Positions 1-8,004 of a DNA stretch of 64,000 bases are shown piece by piece (the stretch's first letter is position 1; each line of letters begins with the position of its first letter). The stretch is from Pseudoduganella violacea. GTDB taxonomy: Bacteria; Pseudomonadota; Gammaproteobacteria; Burkholderiales; Burkholderiaceae_D. The notes beneath the pieces are model-generated. The model searched no databases, was not told the DNA's origin, and was given only the letters and a program-made list of their open reading frames with translations. The translations under genes were made by a program, and so were the position numbers. The stretch is from the NCBI RefSeq assembly GCF_014191875.1, contig NZ_JACHXD010000007.1, forward strand, positions 62,001-126,000, given 5' to 3'.

Positions 1-647
1 GCCACCACGCCGGCCACCAGCACGCCGACCAGGGTGGGCCGGTTGGCCACCATGGGCACGGTGATGCAGATGATCGCCAGCGTGCCGGCAAAGCCCAGCC
101 CCCATTCGCTCGGTACGGCGCTGCCGAGGAAGATGCCGGCGATGGAGCCGACCTGCCAGGCCGCCCAGTTCGGATACAGCAAGCCTTTCAGATAGGACAG
201 CTTGCCCAGCTGCGGCTTTTCGTTCGGGTATTTCTGCAGGAAGATGGCGACCGTCATATCGCCCGAAACATAGCCGAGCGCGACGCGCTGGCGCCAGGGC
301 AGGTGCGAGAAATGCGGGGCCAGCAAGGCCGAAAAGATCACGAAACGCAGGTTGACCACCAGGGCGGTGGCGAAAATCACCCAGATCGGCGCGTTCGCCG
401 CGATCAGGGGCAGCGAAGCCAATTGGGCCGAGCCGGCGAAGACCAGCAGGGTCATGCCCAGCGCTTGCGGCACCGTCAGGCCGGTCTTGACCATGGCGAT
501 GCCAACCACCAGGCCCCAGGCGGCGATGCCGAAGAGCGTCGGCGTGCCGGTTTTCAAGCCTTCCCGCCACGAGGCTTCATGGTGGGCGTCGGCATCTACG
601 TGCGGCAAATTGACGGGCGGACGGGGTTCGGACAAGGGCTCACTCAT
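1..647 (-). CDS. azlC: AzlC family branched-chain amino acid permease, 3' end outside window
   Basis: The reverse strand is open from about 710 to the window edge and encodes a hydrophobic protein. It has the AzlC family pattern: a short polar N-terminus, then helices with small-residue motifs (FGIAAWGLVVG, LLVFAGSAQLASLPL) and a conserved loop with SHLPWRQR. AzlC is the large subunit of a two-part inner-membrane exporter of branched-chain amino acids, normally followed by the small AzlD subunit, which would lie beyond position 1. The ATG at 647 was preferred because the in-frame extension up to 710 has poor third-position GC. Neither start has a clear ribosome site. The family call is firm; the substrate is inferred. 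Confidence 0.82.
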   Translation of the reverse strand, partial: MSEPLSEPRPPVNLPHVDADAHHEASWREGLKTGTPTLFGIAAWGLVVGIAMVKTGLTVPQALGMTLLVFAGSAQLASLPLIAANAPIWVIFATALVVNLRFVIFSALLAPHFSHLPWRQRVALGYVSGDMTVAIFLQKYPNEKPQLGKLSYLKGLLYPNWAAWQVGSIAGIFLGSAVPSEWGLGFAGTLAIICITVPMVANRPTLVGVLVAGVV

Positions 648-782
648 GTGGTTTTCAGGCCACACATCAAAATCTATCGGTGTGGGCGATTGCATTGGGG
701 AAGCCATCATTTTACCGATGAATTCTGCTTGCTGCGCAGATCCGTTAAAATCGTGGTTTTTGATCTCCCGGAGCACAATACG

Positions 783-971
783 ATGAGCAACGCCACCCAG
801 CCAGTCGAACTCGAAGGCAAAGACCTGCCGGCCCACTGCCCTAACCCGGCCATGCCGCTGTGGTCCTCGCACCCGCGCGTGTTCCTGGAATTCAAGGATG
901 GCGCCGCCAAATGCCCTTACTGCGGTACGGAATACCGCCTGAAACCGGGCACCGTCGTTTCCCACCACTAA
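783..971 (+). CDS. Zinc-finger CHCC domain protein (62 aa)
   Basis: A very small protein whose second half has the zf-CHCC pattern: AHCPNPAMPLW, a histidine in SSHPRVF, then CPYCGTEYRL near the C-terminus. Such proteins bind one zinc ion and are common beside central-metabolism genes in betaproteobacteria; their role is unknown, although the fold is shared with the small NDUFS6 subunit of respiratory complex I. The ATG at 783 has a GGAG about nine bases upstream. Longer in-frame reading toward 303 is antisense to the AzlC gene and was discarded. Confidence 0.85.
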   Translation: MSNATQPVELEGKDLPAHCPNPAMPLWSSHPRVFLEFKDGAAKCPYCGTEYRLKPGTVVSHH

Positions 972-1002
972 AACACGGCCGGCCTTGCGGCCTGGAGCTT
1001 GC

Positions 1003-1422
1003 ATGAAAAAGAAGCAGTTGAACGGCAGCGCTGCCGAGGTTGAGGCCGCTTTCTACGATGCATTGAACCGGGCCGATATCGAGGCCCTGATGGCCCTCTG
1101 GTCCGACGAGGACGAAATCGTCTGCATCCATCCGGGCGGCGCGCGCCTGATCGGCCACCGCGCCATCCGCGAATCCTGGACCATGATCCTGGAACAGGGC
1201 GGCCTGCACATCCTGCCCTCGCAGCTGCACGAAACCCATACTTTGATGAGTTCGGTGCACACCGTGGTCGAGGGCGTCACCGCCGCCAGCGGCGAGCCGG
1301 CCCACCTGCTGGCCACCAATGTCTACGCCAAGACGCCCAAGGGCTGGCGCATGGTGCTGCACCATGTGTCTGTCGCGCCGGGCCCCGTGCCGAATGAGCC
1401 GCATGCCCAGATCCTGCACTGA
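1003..1422 (+). CDS. SnoaL/NTF2-like domain protein
   Basis: About 139 residues with the NTF2-like (DUF4440/SnoaL) pattern: an N-terminal helix (EVEAAFYDALNRADIEALMALW), an acidic DEDEIVCIHPGG loop, then a curved beta sheet ending in GWRMVLHHVS. Members form small dimeric alpha+beta barrels; some are enzymes and others bind small ligands, so the function cannot be assigned. The ATG at 1003 follows GGAGCTTGC; an upstream in-frame start at 985 lacks a ribosome site. It lies 31 bases after the zinc-finger gene and may share its transcript. Confidence 0.8.
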   Translation: MKKKQLNGSAAEVEAAFYDALNRADIEALMALWSDEDEIVCIHPGGARLIGHRAIRESWTMILEQGGLHILPSQLHETHTLMSSVHTVVEGVTAASGEPAHLLATNVYAKTPKGWRMVLHHVSVAPGPVPNEPHAQILH

Positions 1423-1469
1423 ATCCTCGCCGCCGGCCGCCGCGCCGGCTTATTGCCGCCGTGTGCGCC

Positions 1470-2450
1470 ATGGACTATCTCGCCCCCCGCTGGCTGCCTA
1501 ACGGCCACCTGCAAACCATTTATCCGGCGCTGTGTCTGCCGAAGCCGGCCGTGCATCTGCGGCGCGAGCGCTGGGACACACCGGACGGCGATTTCATCGA
1601 CGTCGATTTCGTCGACGGCGCGCCGGACCAACCCTTCGTGCTGATGTTCCACGGCCTCGAAGGCTCCTCGGCCAGCCATTACGCGCGCGCCATGATGGCC
1701 GAAGTCGCCGCGCGCGGCTGGTCGGGCGCCGTGCCGCATTTCCGCGGCTGCTCGGGCGAAGCCAACCGCGCGCCGCGCTTCTACCATTCCGGCGATTCGG
1801 CCGAGGCCGACTGGATCATCCGCCGCCTGCACCAGCGCGCCACGGGCAAGTTTTACGCCACCGGGGTTTCGCTGGGCGGCAATGTGCTGCTGCGCTGGCT
1901 GGGCGAATCCCAGCACCAGGCCGAGCTGATCGACGCCGCCTGCGCCGTCTCGGCCCCGCTCGACCTGGCGGCCGGCGGCAAGGCGCTATCAAACGGCCTC
2001 AACCGGCTGTACACGCGCATGTTCCTGCAAACGCTGAAACCCAAGTGCGAAGCCAAGCTGGCGCACTTCCCCGGCCTGTTCGACGTGCAGGCGCTGCGTG
2101 GCGCCCAAGACTTATATGCGTTCGACAACGTGGTGACGGCGCCGCTGCACGGCTACCGCGATACCGACGATTACTGGCACCGCGCCAGCGCGCGCCATGT
2201 GCTTGGCGATATCACCGTGCCGACCCTGGTACTGAATGCGCAAAACGATCCCTTCCTGCCCGGCATCCATTTGCCGCGGCGGGCGGCGGCGCGGGTGCTG
2301 CTCGACTATCCGGCCGAGGGCGGCCATGTGGGCTTTGCCAGCGGCCGCCTGCCGGGCAGCCTGGGCTGGCTGCCGCGCCGCCTGTTACACTTCCTGCATG
2401 ACGGCGCCGCGACCCGCGCGCCGCACACGGATTCCGTTTGCGAGGCATAA
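1470..2450 (+). CDS. YheT-type alpha/beta hydrolase
   Basis: A 326-residue cytoplasmic alpha/beta hydrolase of the YheT/EMB8 family. It has the LxHGLEGSS oxyanion region near residue 60, a nucleophile elbow GVSLGGN with Ser near 134, an Asp in NAQNDPFLP and a His in GGHVGF near the end, so the triad is complete. The family opening PRWLPNGHLQTIYP is present. Members are thought to be esterases or carboxylesterases, but the bacterial substrate is unknown. The ATG at 1470 was chosen over an upstream GTG at 1461 because it matches the family N-terminus. The next gene starts four bases after the stop, suggesting coupling. Confidence 0.88.
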   Translation: MDYLAPRWLPNGHLQTIYPALCLPKPAVHLRRERWDTPDGDFIDVDFVDGAPDQPFVLMFHGLEGSSASHYARAMMAEVAARGWSGAVPHFRGCSGEANRAPRFYHSGDSAEADWIIRRLHQRATGKFYATGVSLGGNVLLRWLGESQHQAELIDAACAVSAPLDLAAGGKALSNGLNRLYTRMFLQTLKPKCEAKLAHFPGLFDVQALRGAQDLYAFDNVVTAPLHGYRDTDDYWHRASARHVLGDITVPTLVLNAQNDPFLPGIHLPRRAAARVLLDYPAEGGHVGFASGRLPGSLGWLPRRLLHFLHDGAATRAPHTDSVCEA

Positions 2451-2453
2451 GGC

Positions 2454-3053
2454 ATGGATGAAATTGTTCGACAGGCGATGGCCAAATGGCCGAATGTTCC
2501 CCACTGCTATGGCTGGCTAGCGCTCGATGCGCGCGGCCACTGGCGCATGCGCGACGAGCGCGCCCAGCACCTGAACTTGGCCGGCGACAAGCTGAGCAAC
2601 CCGGCCCTGGTGGGGTTTATCGTGCGCAATTATCTGCGCGACGAGCGCGGCTGCTGGTATTTCCAGAACGGGCCGCAGCGCGTCTACCTGAATCTGGAAG
2701 CGACGCCCTTCATCGCCCACACCGACCCGGTACAAGGCTTTGTGCTGCATACCGGCGATCCGCTGGGCCCGGTCGATGGCGCCTGGCTCACCGAGCGCGG
2801 CGAACTGATCCTGCGCAGCGGCCATAACGTGGCCCAGCTCGACGACCGCGACACAGCCGAAGTGCTGGAACGCCTGCGCCTGGACGGCGAAGCGGCCAGC
2901 GACGATGCCCTGCTGGCCTGGCTCGACGCCAAGCATGCCGGCGCCGGCCACCTGACCCTGGACATCGGCGAGCGCCGCCTCAAGGTCGAACTGCTGGCGC
3001 ACGACGACGTGCCGCGCCGCCTCGGTTTCGTGCGCCTGCCGGCGCCCGATTAA
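2454..3053 (+). CDS. Conserved hypothetical protein beside yheT
   Basis: A 199-residue soluble protein with no signal peptide or membrane helix. It opens with DEIVRQAMAKWPNVPHCYGWLALDARGHWRMRDE and continues with conserved-looking Trp/Tyr-rich strands (FIVRNYLRDERGCWYFQNGPQRVYLNLE). I recognise it as a DUF-type protein that accompanies YheT hydrolases in betaproteobacteria, but I am not certain of the Pfam number and assign no function. It starts four bases after the hydrolase stop, so the two are probably translated from one message. Its stop overlaps the stop of the convergent M48 protease gene. Confidence 0.7.
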   Translation: MDEIVRQAMAKWPNVPHCYGWLALDARGHWRMRDERAQHLNLAGDKLSNPALVGFIVRNYLRDERGCWYFQNGPQRVYLNLEATPFIAHTDPVQGFVLHTGDPLGPVDGAWLTERGELILRSGHNVAQLDDRDTAEVLERLRLDGEAASDDALLAWLDAKHAGAGHLTLDIGERRLKVELLAHDDVPRRLGFVRLPAPD

Positions 3054-4642
3054 TCCTTTTTCTTCTCGCCCATCGCTTCGCGCCGGCGCGCCTGCAACTC
3101 GCGCTCGCGCGCATCGATCACGGCCTGGTCGTAGAAGGAGGCGTCGCTGGCCTTGCGCGCCAGCACCAACTGGTCGAGGGCGGCCATGGTGCCGCCTTGC
3201 AGCACATACGATTCGGCCAGCGCGATATGCTGCAGCGACATCTTGCCCTGCTTGGAATAGGCTTGCGCCAGCAGGTCGTACAGCTCCGGTTCTTCGCGGT
3301 ATTGCTGCACCTGGTCGCGCAGGAAGCGCGCCGCGTCCTCCAGCTTGCCGGACTTGATCAGCGCGTCGGCATACTGGTAGACGATGCCGCGCGACAGCGG
3401 GAAGCGCACATGGGCCGCGTCCGCTTCCTGCAAGGCTTGCTGGATGACGGCCGGCTTGTCTTCCTGCTCCAGCTTGATTTCCAGCGAGAGATAGGCCAGC
3501 ACGGTGGCCGTCTGCCCTTTCGGCACCGGTGAACTGAAAGCGCCCGCCGCCGGTGGACGGTCGATGGTGGCGCGACATTTGTCGAGCCATTTCTGGGCGG
3601 CGGCAAAGTCGCGTTTTTTCAGCGCCACCATGGCCAGGCCGTACTGGCCGGCCGCGATCTGCTGCCGGCTTTGCTGCTCGGTCTGGTTTTCGAAGAAGGC
3701 CGTGGCTTCGGCCAGGCCCTTGGTGCTCTCGTCCTGCAGCACGCGGGCGCGCGAACGCACCAGGAAGAAATCGAGGTTGTCCAGGCGCTGCTTGTACGGC
3801 TGCTCGCGGATGCGGGCCTGGATGTCGGCGATGCGCTCGGTGGTCAAAGGGTGCGTCAGCAGATAGGCTGGCAGCAGGTCGCTGTAATTGCGCGTGGCCG
3901 CCTGCATGCGCTGGAAGAAGGCCACCATGCCGCTGGTATCGAAACCGGCTTCGCCCATGATCTGGAAACCGACGCGATCGGCCTCACGCTCGGCGTCGCG
4001 GCCGAAATTGAGCTGGCGCTGGATGGCCAAGCCCTGTCCCGCCGTAAACACGCCCATGGCCGCGTCGCCGCTGGACTTGGCCGCCAGCGCCGCCAGGATC
4101 ATGGCCGCCAGCGGAATCAGCGAATCCTGGCGCTGCTGGCCCAGCTGGCGCGCGATATGGCGCTGCGCCACGTGGCCGATCTCGTGCGACAGCACCGAGG
4201 CCAGCTCGGACTCCGACTGCGCCGCCAGCAGCAGGGCCGAGTGCACGGCGATAAAGCCGCCCGGCAGCGCGAAGGCGTTCAGCATCGGATCGCGCACGGC
4301 GAAGAAGCTGTAATTGAAATTGGCGTCGCCGCGCGCGCCGGGGCGCGCCGTCACCAGGATATTGCCCAGATTATTCAGGTACTCGAGGATGGGCGGATCG
4401 TCCAGATAGTCGTGGTCGCGGCGGATGTCGCGCATGATTTCCTCGCCCAGCTTGCGCTCCATCACCGGCGACAGATCTTCGCTGGCGGCCTCGCCCAGAT
4501 TGGGCAGGTTCGGCGTTTTGGAGGCGGGCAATTGGGTCTGCGCCGTCGCCAGCGGGAAGGCGAGCAACAGGGAGGCGGCGAGAGAACTCAGCAGGCGGAG
4601 GGGGAAACGGTTTGCATTCACGGTGCTATCATACCTGTACAT
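3050..4642 (-). CDS. bepA: M48 family periplasmic metalloprotease, BepA-like
   Basis: A 530-residue precursor with an N-terminal hydrophobic signal segment (RLLSSLAASLLLAFPLATAQ). The M48 catalytic core carries HEIGHVAQRH near residue 150 and a downstream DAEREAD glutamate, the third zinc ligand. After that comes a TPR-rich C-terminal half (repeated Ala/Tyr helices). This is the BepA/YfgC architecture, a periplasmic protease and chaperone that supervises outer-membrane protein and LPS transporter assembly. The ATG at 4642 or the GTG at 4621 could be the start; both leave the signal peptide intact. A TATGAT box at 4629-4634 lies immediately upstream of the GTG, so a leaderless start is possible. 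Confidence 0.88.
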   Translation of the reverse strand: MYRYDSTVNANRFPLRLLSSLAASLLLAFPLATAQTQLPASKTPNLPNLGEAASEDLSPVMERKLGEEIMRDIRRDHDYLDDPPILEYLNNLGNILVTARPGARGDANFNYSFFAVRDPMLNAFALPGGFIAVHSALLLAAQSESELASVLSHEIGHVAQRHIARQLGQQRQDSLIPLAAMILAALAAKSSGDAAMGVFTAGQGLAIQRQLNFGRDAEREADRVGFQIMGEAGFDTSGMVAFFQRMQAATRNYSDLLPAYLLTHPLTTERIADIQARIREQPYKQRLDNLDFFLVRSRARVLQDESTKGLAEATAFFENQTEQQSRQQIAAGQYGLAMVALKKRDFAAAQKWLDKCRATIDRPPAAGAFSSPVPKGQTATVLAYLSLEIKLEQEDKPAVIQQALQEADAAHVRFPLSRGIVYQYADALIKSGKLEDAARFLRDQVQQYREEPELYDLLAQAYSKQGKMSLQHIALAESYVLQGGTMAALDQLVLARKASDASFYDQAVIDARERELQARRREAMGEKKKD

Positions 4643-4684
4643 TCTTAAGACCCGGCCGCAAGCGGCCTTTGCTTTTTTTGCGCG

Positions 4685-5173
4685 ATGAACGACCAGAATC
4701 CCGACCAGCTCACCCACTTCGACGCATCCGGCCAAGCACATATGGTGGACGTTGGCGCCAAACAGGAAACCCACCGCATCGCCGTGGCGACCGGCAGTAT
4801 CCGCATGAAAGCGGAAACCCTTGCCATTATTCTAGCGGGAACGGCCAAAAAGGGGGATGTGCTGGGCATCGCCCGCATCGCCGCCATCATGGGCGCGAAA
4901 AAGACCAGCGACCTGGTGCCGCTGTGCCACCCGCTGGCCCTGACCCGCGTCACGGTCGATTTCGAAACCGATGCAGCCGCTTCCAGCGTGCACTGCCGCG
5001 CCCAGGTCGAAACCTATGGCAAGACCGGGGTCGAGATGGAAGCGCTGACGGCCGTGCAGGTCGGCCTGCTCACGGTCTACGATATGTGCAAGGCGGTGGA
5101 CAAGGGCATGGTCATGGGCGAGATCCGCGTGCGCGAAAAACACGGGGGCAAGTCGGGCGATTGGTCGGCTTGA
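4685..5173 (+). CDS. moaC: Cyclic pyranopterin monophosphate synthase MoaC
   Basis: A 162-residue protein matching MoaC over its whole length: HMVDVGAK near the N-terminus, [30 protein letters not shown] in the middle (the hexamer active-site region) and [10 protein letters not shown]...[11 protein letters not shown] near the end. MoaC converts the GTP-derived cyclic dihydropterin into cyclic pyranopterin monophosphate in molybdenum cofactor synthesis. That cofactor is needed by the assimilatory nitrate reductase encoded later in this window. No other moa gene is adjacent. An SOS promoter begins directly after the stop codon. Confidence 0.95.
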   Translation: MNDQNPDQLTHFDASGQAHMVDVGAKQETHRIAVATGSIRMKAETLAIILAGTAKKGDVLGIARIAAIMGAKKTSDLVPLCHPLALTRVTVDFETDAAASSVHCRAQVETYGKTGVEMEALTAVQVGLLTVYDMCKAVDKGMVMGEIRVREKHGGKSGDWSA

Positions 5174-5215
5174 TTGCCAAATCCTTAGCGGCTGTTATAC
5201 TGTATATACAAACAG
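5174..5215 (+). promoter_or_regulatory. Sigma-70 promoter overlapped by a consensus LexA (SOS) box
   Basis: A TTGCCA -35 (5174-5179), a 16-base spacer and a TATACT -10 (5196-5201) directly follow moaC. The 16-bp element CTGTATATACAAACAG at 5200-5215 fits CTGT-N8-ACAG, the LexA operator of beta- and gammaproteobacteria, and covers the -10 and start site. The recA promoter in this window has the same layout with the same -35 hexamer. It faces the ImmA-type protease gene; the start codon lies 83 bases beyond the box. Confidence 0.85.
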
Positions 5216-5298
5216 TGCAAATTTATTACTACGGCTTTAGCTTGTCTTTAGTATGATTTGCAATATTGGATTTTGGCTCGCACGACGGAGATTTTGAG

Positions 5299-5802
5299 AT
5301 GGCGGTAACCATGGTTCGCCCTCGCACCGGCAGCGAGGCGGCAAAAGAAATCCTGGAACAGTATTGGGACGGGCGTCTGCCCATCCGCCCTGAACAAATT
5401 GCCGAACGCATGCAGATGGCGATGGTGGGCAGAGGTGGCGCCGGCGATGAAGGCTACAATTTCAGCGGATATTTTTCGATGCGCAACGGCAAGCCGACCA
5501 TTGAATACAATGTCAATGATTCGCTGGTCAGACGGCGCTTCACGGTCGCCCATGAACTAGGCCATTATGTATTGGGCCATCAAGACGCCCCACGCGATTA
5601 TCCGGACAGCTTTGGCTCGAAAAATAGTAGCCCTATCGAACAACAGGCCAATAAATTTGCCGCCGAATTACTGATGCCTGCGTATGTGGTTAAGGCGATG
5701 GCGCTGGCAGGTTCGAATTCCTTAGACGAGCTCGCCAATATCTTCGTGGTTTCCAAGGTCGCCATGGGGCACCGCCTGAGTAATCTGAGTCTGAGCCTAT
5801 GA
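5299..5802 (+). CDS. ImmA/IrrE family metallo-endopeptidase, SOS-controlled
   Basis: A 167-residue protein of the ImmA/IrrE (COG2856) zinc peptidase family. It has HELGHYVLGH at residues 85-94 (zinc-binding HExxH) and a downstream EQQANKFAAELLMP stretch with the glutamate ligand region. Family members cut repressors, as ImmA does ImmR in ICEBs1 and IrrE/PprI does DdrO. There is no helix-turn-helix partner gene here, and the upstream control element is a LexA box, so induction by DNA damage is expected. The ATG at 5299 has GGAG eight bases upstream. The stop overlaps the next start (ATGA). Lower GC than the flanks suggests acquisition. The protease call is firm; its target is unknown. Confidence 0.85.
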   Translation: MAVTMVRPRTGSEAAKEILEQYWDGRLPIRPEQIAERMQMAMVGRGGAGDEGYNFSGYFSMRNGKPTIEYNVNDSLVRRRFTVAHELGHYVLGHQDAPRDYPDSFGSKNSSPIEQQANKFAAELLMPAYVVKAMALAGSNSLDELANIFVVSKVAMGHRLSNLSLSL

Positions 5803-6479
5803 ACCATCCGCCGCCGGATCCGTGGTCGACTAATAGCGATCCCGCAACCGGTGGCGCATCTGATTTCGCTGGCAGCGCAGACGCATCTGGGCGACGTCTG
5901 CATCCCACGGAAGATCTCGCCGGCGGTGATCATCTGGATCGACAAACCGCAAGCGGCGTTGATTTCTTCCATAAGCAAATTAAGAACATTTACTGGCTGC
6001 GCAATGCTGCCACCTTTGCTCTCGTCGTAACGCTGATTAGCCTGATTATTGCCTTGGGATGCACTCTCCATTCATTTACAAAGCAGATCGATAAAGCCAC
6101 GCCCGCCGTTAATCTGAAAGAGCTGGTCGCCACGCCCCCGGCTGGCCAGGCAAGCACCAGTACTACAGATAAGCCAGCTGCCGACAACGCGACAAGCAAA
6201 GCCAGCAATCCGACGCAACTGCATGCCGCCATCAGCGTCGATATTTCCTCAATCGGCAATTCGGTGGTCGCGGTGGTGAGCGTATTGGTCATTGCGATTG
6301 CCATACTTGCCATTTCCCTGCTGCGCGCGGCTTACTCCTTATCGGTGGAAGGGATCAGTAAAGGCCAAATCAGCAAGGAAGCCGACAATTCCCTACCCTG
6401 GCCTGGGGTGGAAATGGTCAAGGCCGTGGGCGATGCGCTGGCAACCGCCCTGAAAGGAATGCCGGGTAAAAAAGGATAG
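5799..6479 (+). CDS. Unknown two-helix membrane protein translationally coupled to ImmA-type protease
   Basis: A 226-residue protein with no family I recognise. Residues 1-55 are polar and Pro/Gly/Asp-rich. A first membrane helix lies at about 69-92, a Ser/Thr/Ala/Pro-rich linker at about 105-140, and a second helix at about 153-177. An amphipathic, Gly/Lys-ending tail follows. The linker and both helices suggest an inner-membrane hairpin with soluble ends. It overlaps the protease gene by four bases, so the two are made together from the LexA-controlled promoter. Possible roles are a membrane-acting toxin or effector, or a substrate or regulator of the protease; the sequence does not decide. 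Confidence 0.75.
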   Translation: MNHPPPDPWSTNSDPATGGASDFAGSADASGRRLHPTEDLAGGDHLDRQTASGVDFFHKQIKNIYWLRNAATFALVVTLISLIIALGCTLHSFTKQIDKATPAVNLKELVATPPAGQASTSTTDKPAADNATSKASNPTQLHAAISVDISSIGNSVVAVVSVLVIAIAILAISLLRAAYSLSVEGISKGQISKEADNSLPWPGVEMVKAVGDALATALKGMPGKKG

Positions 6480-6513
6480 GCCGCTTGCCGGTGAGCGTTG
6501 GTTACTTGCCACA

Positions 6514-6543
6514 GTGACAAAAATGTTGTCAAAGCCTTATAAT
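6514..6543 (+). promoter_or_regulatory. Sigma-70-like promoter of the PilZ gene
   Basis: GTGACA at 6514-6519, an 18-base spacer and a perfect TATAAT at 6538-6543 lie 32 bases before the GTG start of the PilZ gene. The element sits in the otherwise empty gap after the membrane-protein gene and gives the PilZ gene its own transcription start. Confidence 0.6.
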
Positions 6544-6575
6544 CGGCGGATCGGCCATTCAAAAAAGGCAATCCA

Positions 6576-7286
6576 GTGAGCGATGGGGCAGCGGCGGGCG
6601 AGGCGAAAACGCAGGGATATGAGTTCGAGCAGATGAATCTGCAGGTGGGCGGACGTATCCAGTTCATCACCCACCGCAGCATCAAGCCGGTCCAGCATTT
6701 TTCCACCATCATCGGCTGGCTCAAGGATGAATACCTGATCGTCAAAGTGCCGTTCGAAAACGGCGGTCCGATCGCCCTGCATGAAAACGACAAGCTCACC
6801 ATCCGCGTGTTTTCCGGCGTGAATGTGTGCGCCTTCCCCTGCACCGTCGAGCGCGTCTTTGGCCGCCCGCTGTTCTATGCCCACCTTTCCTTCCCGCGCA
6901 ATATCCAGGGCACCAGCTTGCGCGCGGCGATGCGGGTCAAGGTCGATATTCCGGCCCAGGTGGGTTGCGACGACGGCAGCTCGCTGTCGGTCTTCCTCGT
7001 CAATCTGAGCGTCTCGGGCGCGCTGATCGAGTCGAAACGCAAGCTGCACCAGGACGAGGGCGTGGTCGACCTGACGTTTACGCTGCTCAGCCAACCGGGC
7101 CAGCGCCAGGTGCGCATCGGCGCCAGGGCGCTGATCCGCAATATGACGGTGTTGAAGCCGGTCAGCGCGGCGGAGGAAGTGTTCAGCTATGGCGTGCAAT
7201 TCGTCGATCTCGATCCGGTGCATTACACCATGCTGCAAAACCTGACCTACGAGGCGCTGATCGCCGACCGCCAAAAAATCGTTTGA
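6576..7286 (+). CDS. PilZ domain protein, YcgR-like flagellar brake type
   Basis: A 236-residue protein with an N-terminal YcgR-like domain (about residues 20-110) followed by a PilZ domain. The c-di-GMP contacts are visible: RAAMR (RxxxR) near residue 117 and VNLSVSGAL (NxSxxG) near 143. PilZ proteins of this architecture bind cyclic di-GMP and slow flagellar rotation or modulate surface behaviour. The start is GTG at 6576 with a modest AAGG upstream. It stands alone under its own promoter and ends at a strong terminator shared with the convergent pilin gene. Confidence 0.87.
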   Translation: MSDGAAAGEAKTQGYEFEQMNLQVGGRIQFITHRSIKPVQHFSTIIGWLKDEYLIVKVPFENGGPIALHENDKLTIRVFSGVNVCAFPCTVERVFGRPLFYAHLSFPRNIQGTSLRAAMRVKVDIPAQVGCDDGSSLSVFLVNLSVSGALIESKRKLHQDEGVVDLTFTLLSQPGQRQVRIGARALIRNMTVLKPVSAAEEVFSYGVQFVDLDPVHYTMLQNLTYEALIADRQKIV

Positions 7287-7294
7287 ACGAAAAA

Positions 7295-7318
7295 AACCGG
7301 GCCGCAGCCCGGTTTTCT
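7295..7318. terminator. Bidirectional intrinsic terminator
   Basis: AACCGGGC, a four-base loop and GCCCGGTT form a perfect 8-bp stem flanked by an A run on the left and TTCT on the right. It lies between the convergent PilZ and pilin genes and can end both transcripts. Confidence 0.85.
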
Positions 7319-7336
7319 CTATCCAGCTAAGCCAGA

Positions 7337-7807
7337 TCAGATATTGTTTTTCTCAACCGCGGCTTTGACTGCCTTGTTGGTGGACGTCGTTTCGGTCTTC
7401 CAGGTCATGGTGCTGTTGTTGGCCGTCAGCGTCGGGGTGAAGGTGATGGTTTTGCCGTCGACGTCGGTGGCGATGCCGGTGGCCAGGGTCAGGGTGATCA
7501 CGCCATCGGCCACGGCGGCGGAAGCAACTTCCTTGGTGGCTTTGAAGTCGGAATCCTTCGGCACGCCATTGCTGTCGCTATCGCACTTGGTCAGGTCGCC
7601 GCCATTTTCCTGGGCGCACAGGGCAACCGCCGTTTTCAGCGAGTCGGCGGCGGAAATCGCATTGGCGGTCTTGGCTTTGGCGGTGTAGTCGCTGTACGCA
7701 GGAATGGCCACCGCAGCCAGAATACCGATGATGGCAACGACGATCATCAGTTCGATCAGGGTGAAGCCGGCTTGAGCTTGTTGCTTCATCATTTTCATGG
7801 ATTTCAT
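7337..7807 (-). CDS. pilA: Type IV pilin PilA
   Basis: A 156-residue prepilin: a short basic leader ending AQAG, then the class III methylation motif [18 protein letters not shown], with Glu at mature position 5 and the hydrophobic assembly helix. Two cysteines (ALCAQENGG...TKCDSD) lie in the globular part. PilD cleaves after the glycine and the mature subunit polymerises into the type IV pilus for twitching, adhesion and DNA uptake. The ATG at 7807 is preceded by GAGGAG at seven bases. A sigma-54 promoter lies upstream and a terminator follows. No other pil gene is adjacent. Confidence 0.93.
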   Translation of the reverse strand: MKSMKMMKQQAQAGFTLIELMIVVAIIGILAAVAIPAYSDYTAKAKTANAISAADSLKTAVALCAQENGGDLTKCDSDSNGVPKDSDFKATKEVASAAVADGVITLTLATGIATDVDGKTITFTPTLTANNSTMTWKTETTSTNKAVKAAVEKNNI

Positions 7808-7859
7808 TTTGCTGCTCCTCAGGTAAAAAACTAGAAATTGGGTGAGACACAGGACATAG

Positions 7860-7876
7860 TGCAATCGCCGTGCCAG
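7860..7876 (-). promoter_or_regulatory. Sigma-54 promoter of pilA
   Basis: On the reverse strand CTGGCACGGCGATTGCA matches the -24/-12 consensus YTGGCACGRNNNTTGCW at every defined position, about 50 bases before the pilA start codon. pilA genes in several proteobacteria are sigma-54 dependent and activated by PilR. Confidence 0.88.
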
Positions 7877-7926
7877 CCCGTTTTTGCCGTCGGAGTGACG
7901 AAATCCGGCCCTCCAGGCGCAGGAAT

Positions 7927-8004
7927 TGTCAGTTTCAGTATGCTAGCTTGCCGTTTTTTGTCAGCCCGGCCCGCCAAAAAGCGTCAGCTGACGATTTTTG
8001 TCAG
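7927..8004 (-). promoter_or_regulatory. Repeated TGTCAG elements upstream of the pilA promoter, candidate PilR sites
   Basis: TGTCAG occurs at 7927-7932, 7959-7964 and 7999-8004, and GTCAGCTGAC at 7983-7992, in the gap between pilA and the FHA gene. They lie 50 to 130 bases beyond the -24 box, where enhancer-binding proteins act. PilR of Pseudomonas recognises repeated TGTC elements; assigning these to PilR is inference. Confidence 0.4.

Noticed and set aside
5174-6479. Prophage or integrative element around the ImmA-type gene
   Set aside because: No integrase, repressor, attachment repeats or further phage genes are visible; only the two genes are atypical.
7927-8004. TGTCAG copies as a CRISPR or tandem repeat array
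   Set aside because: Only three hexamer copies with unequal spacing (32 and 40 bases); too short for an array.
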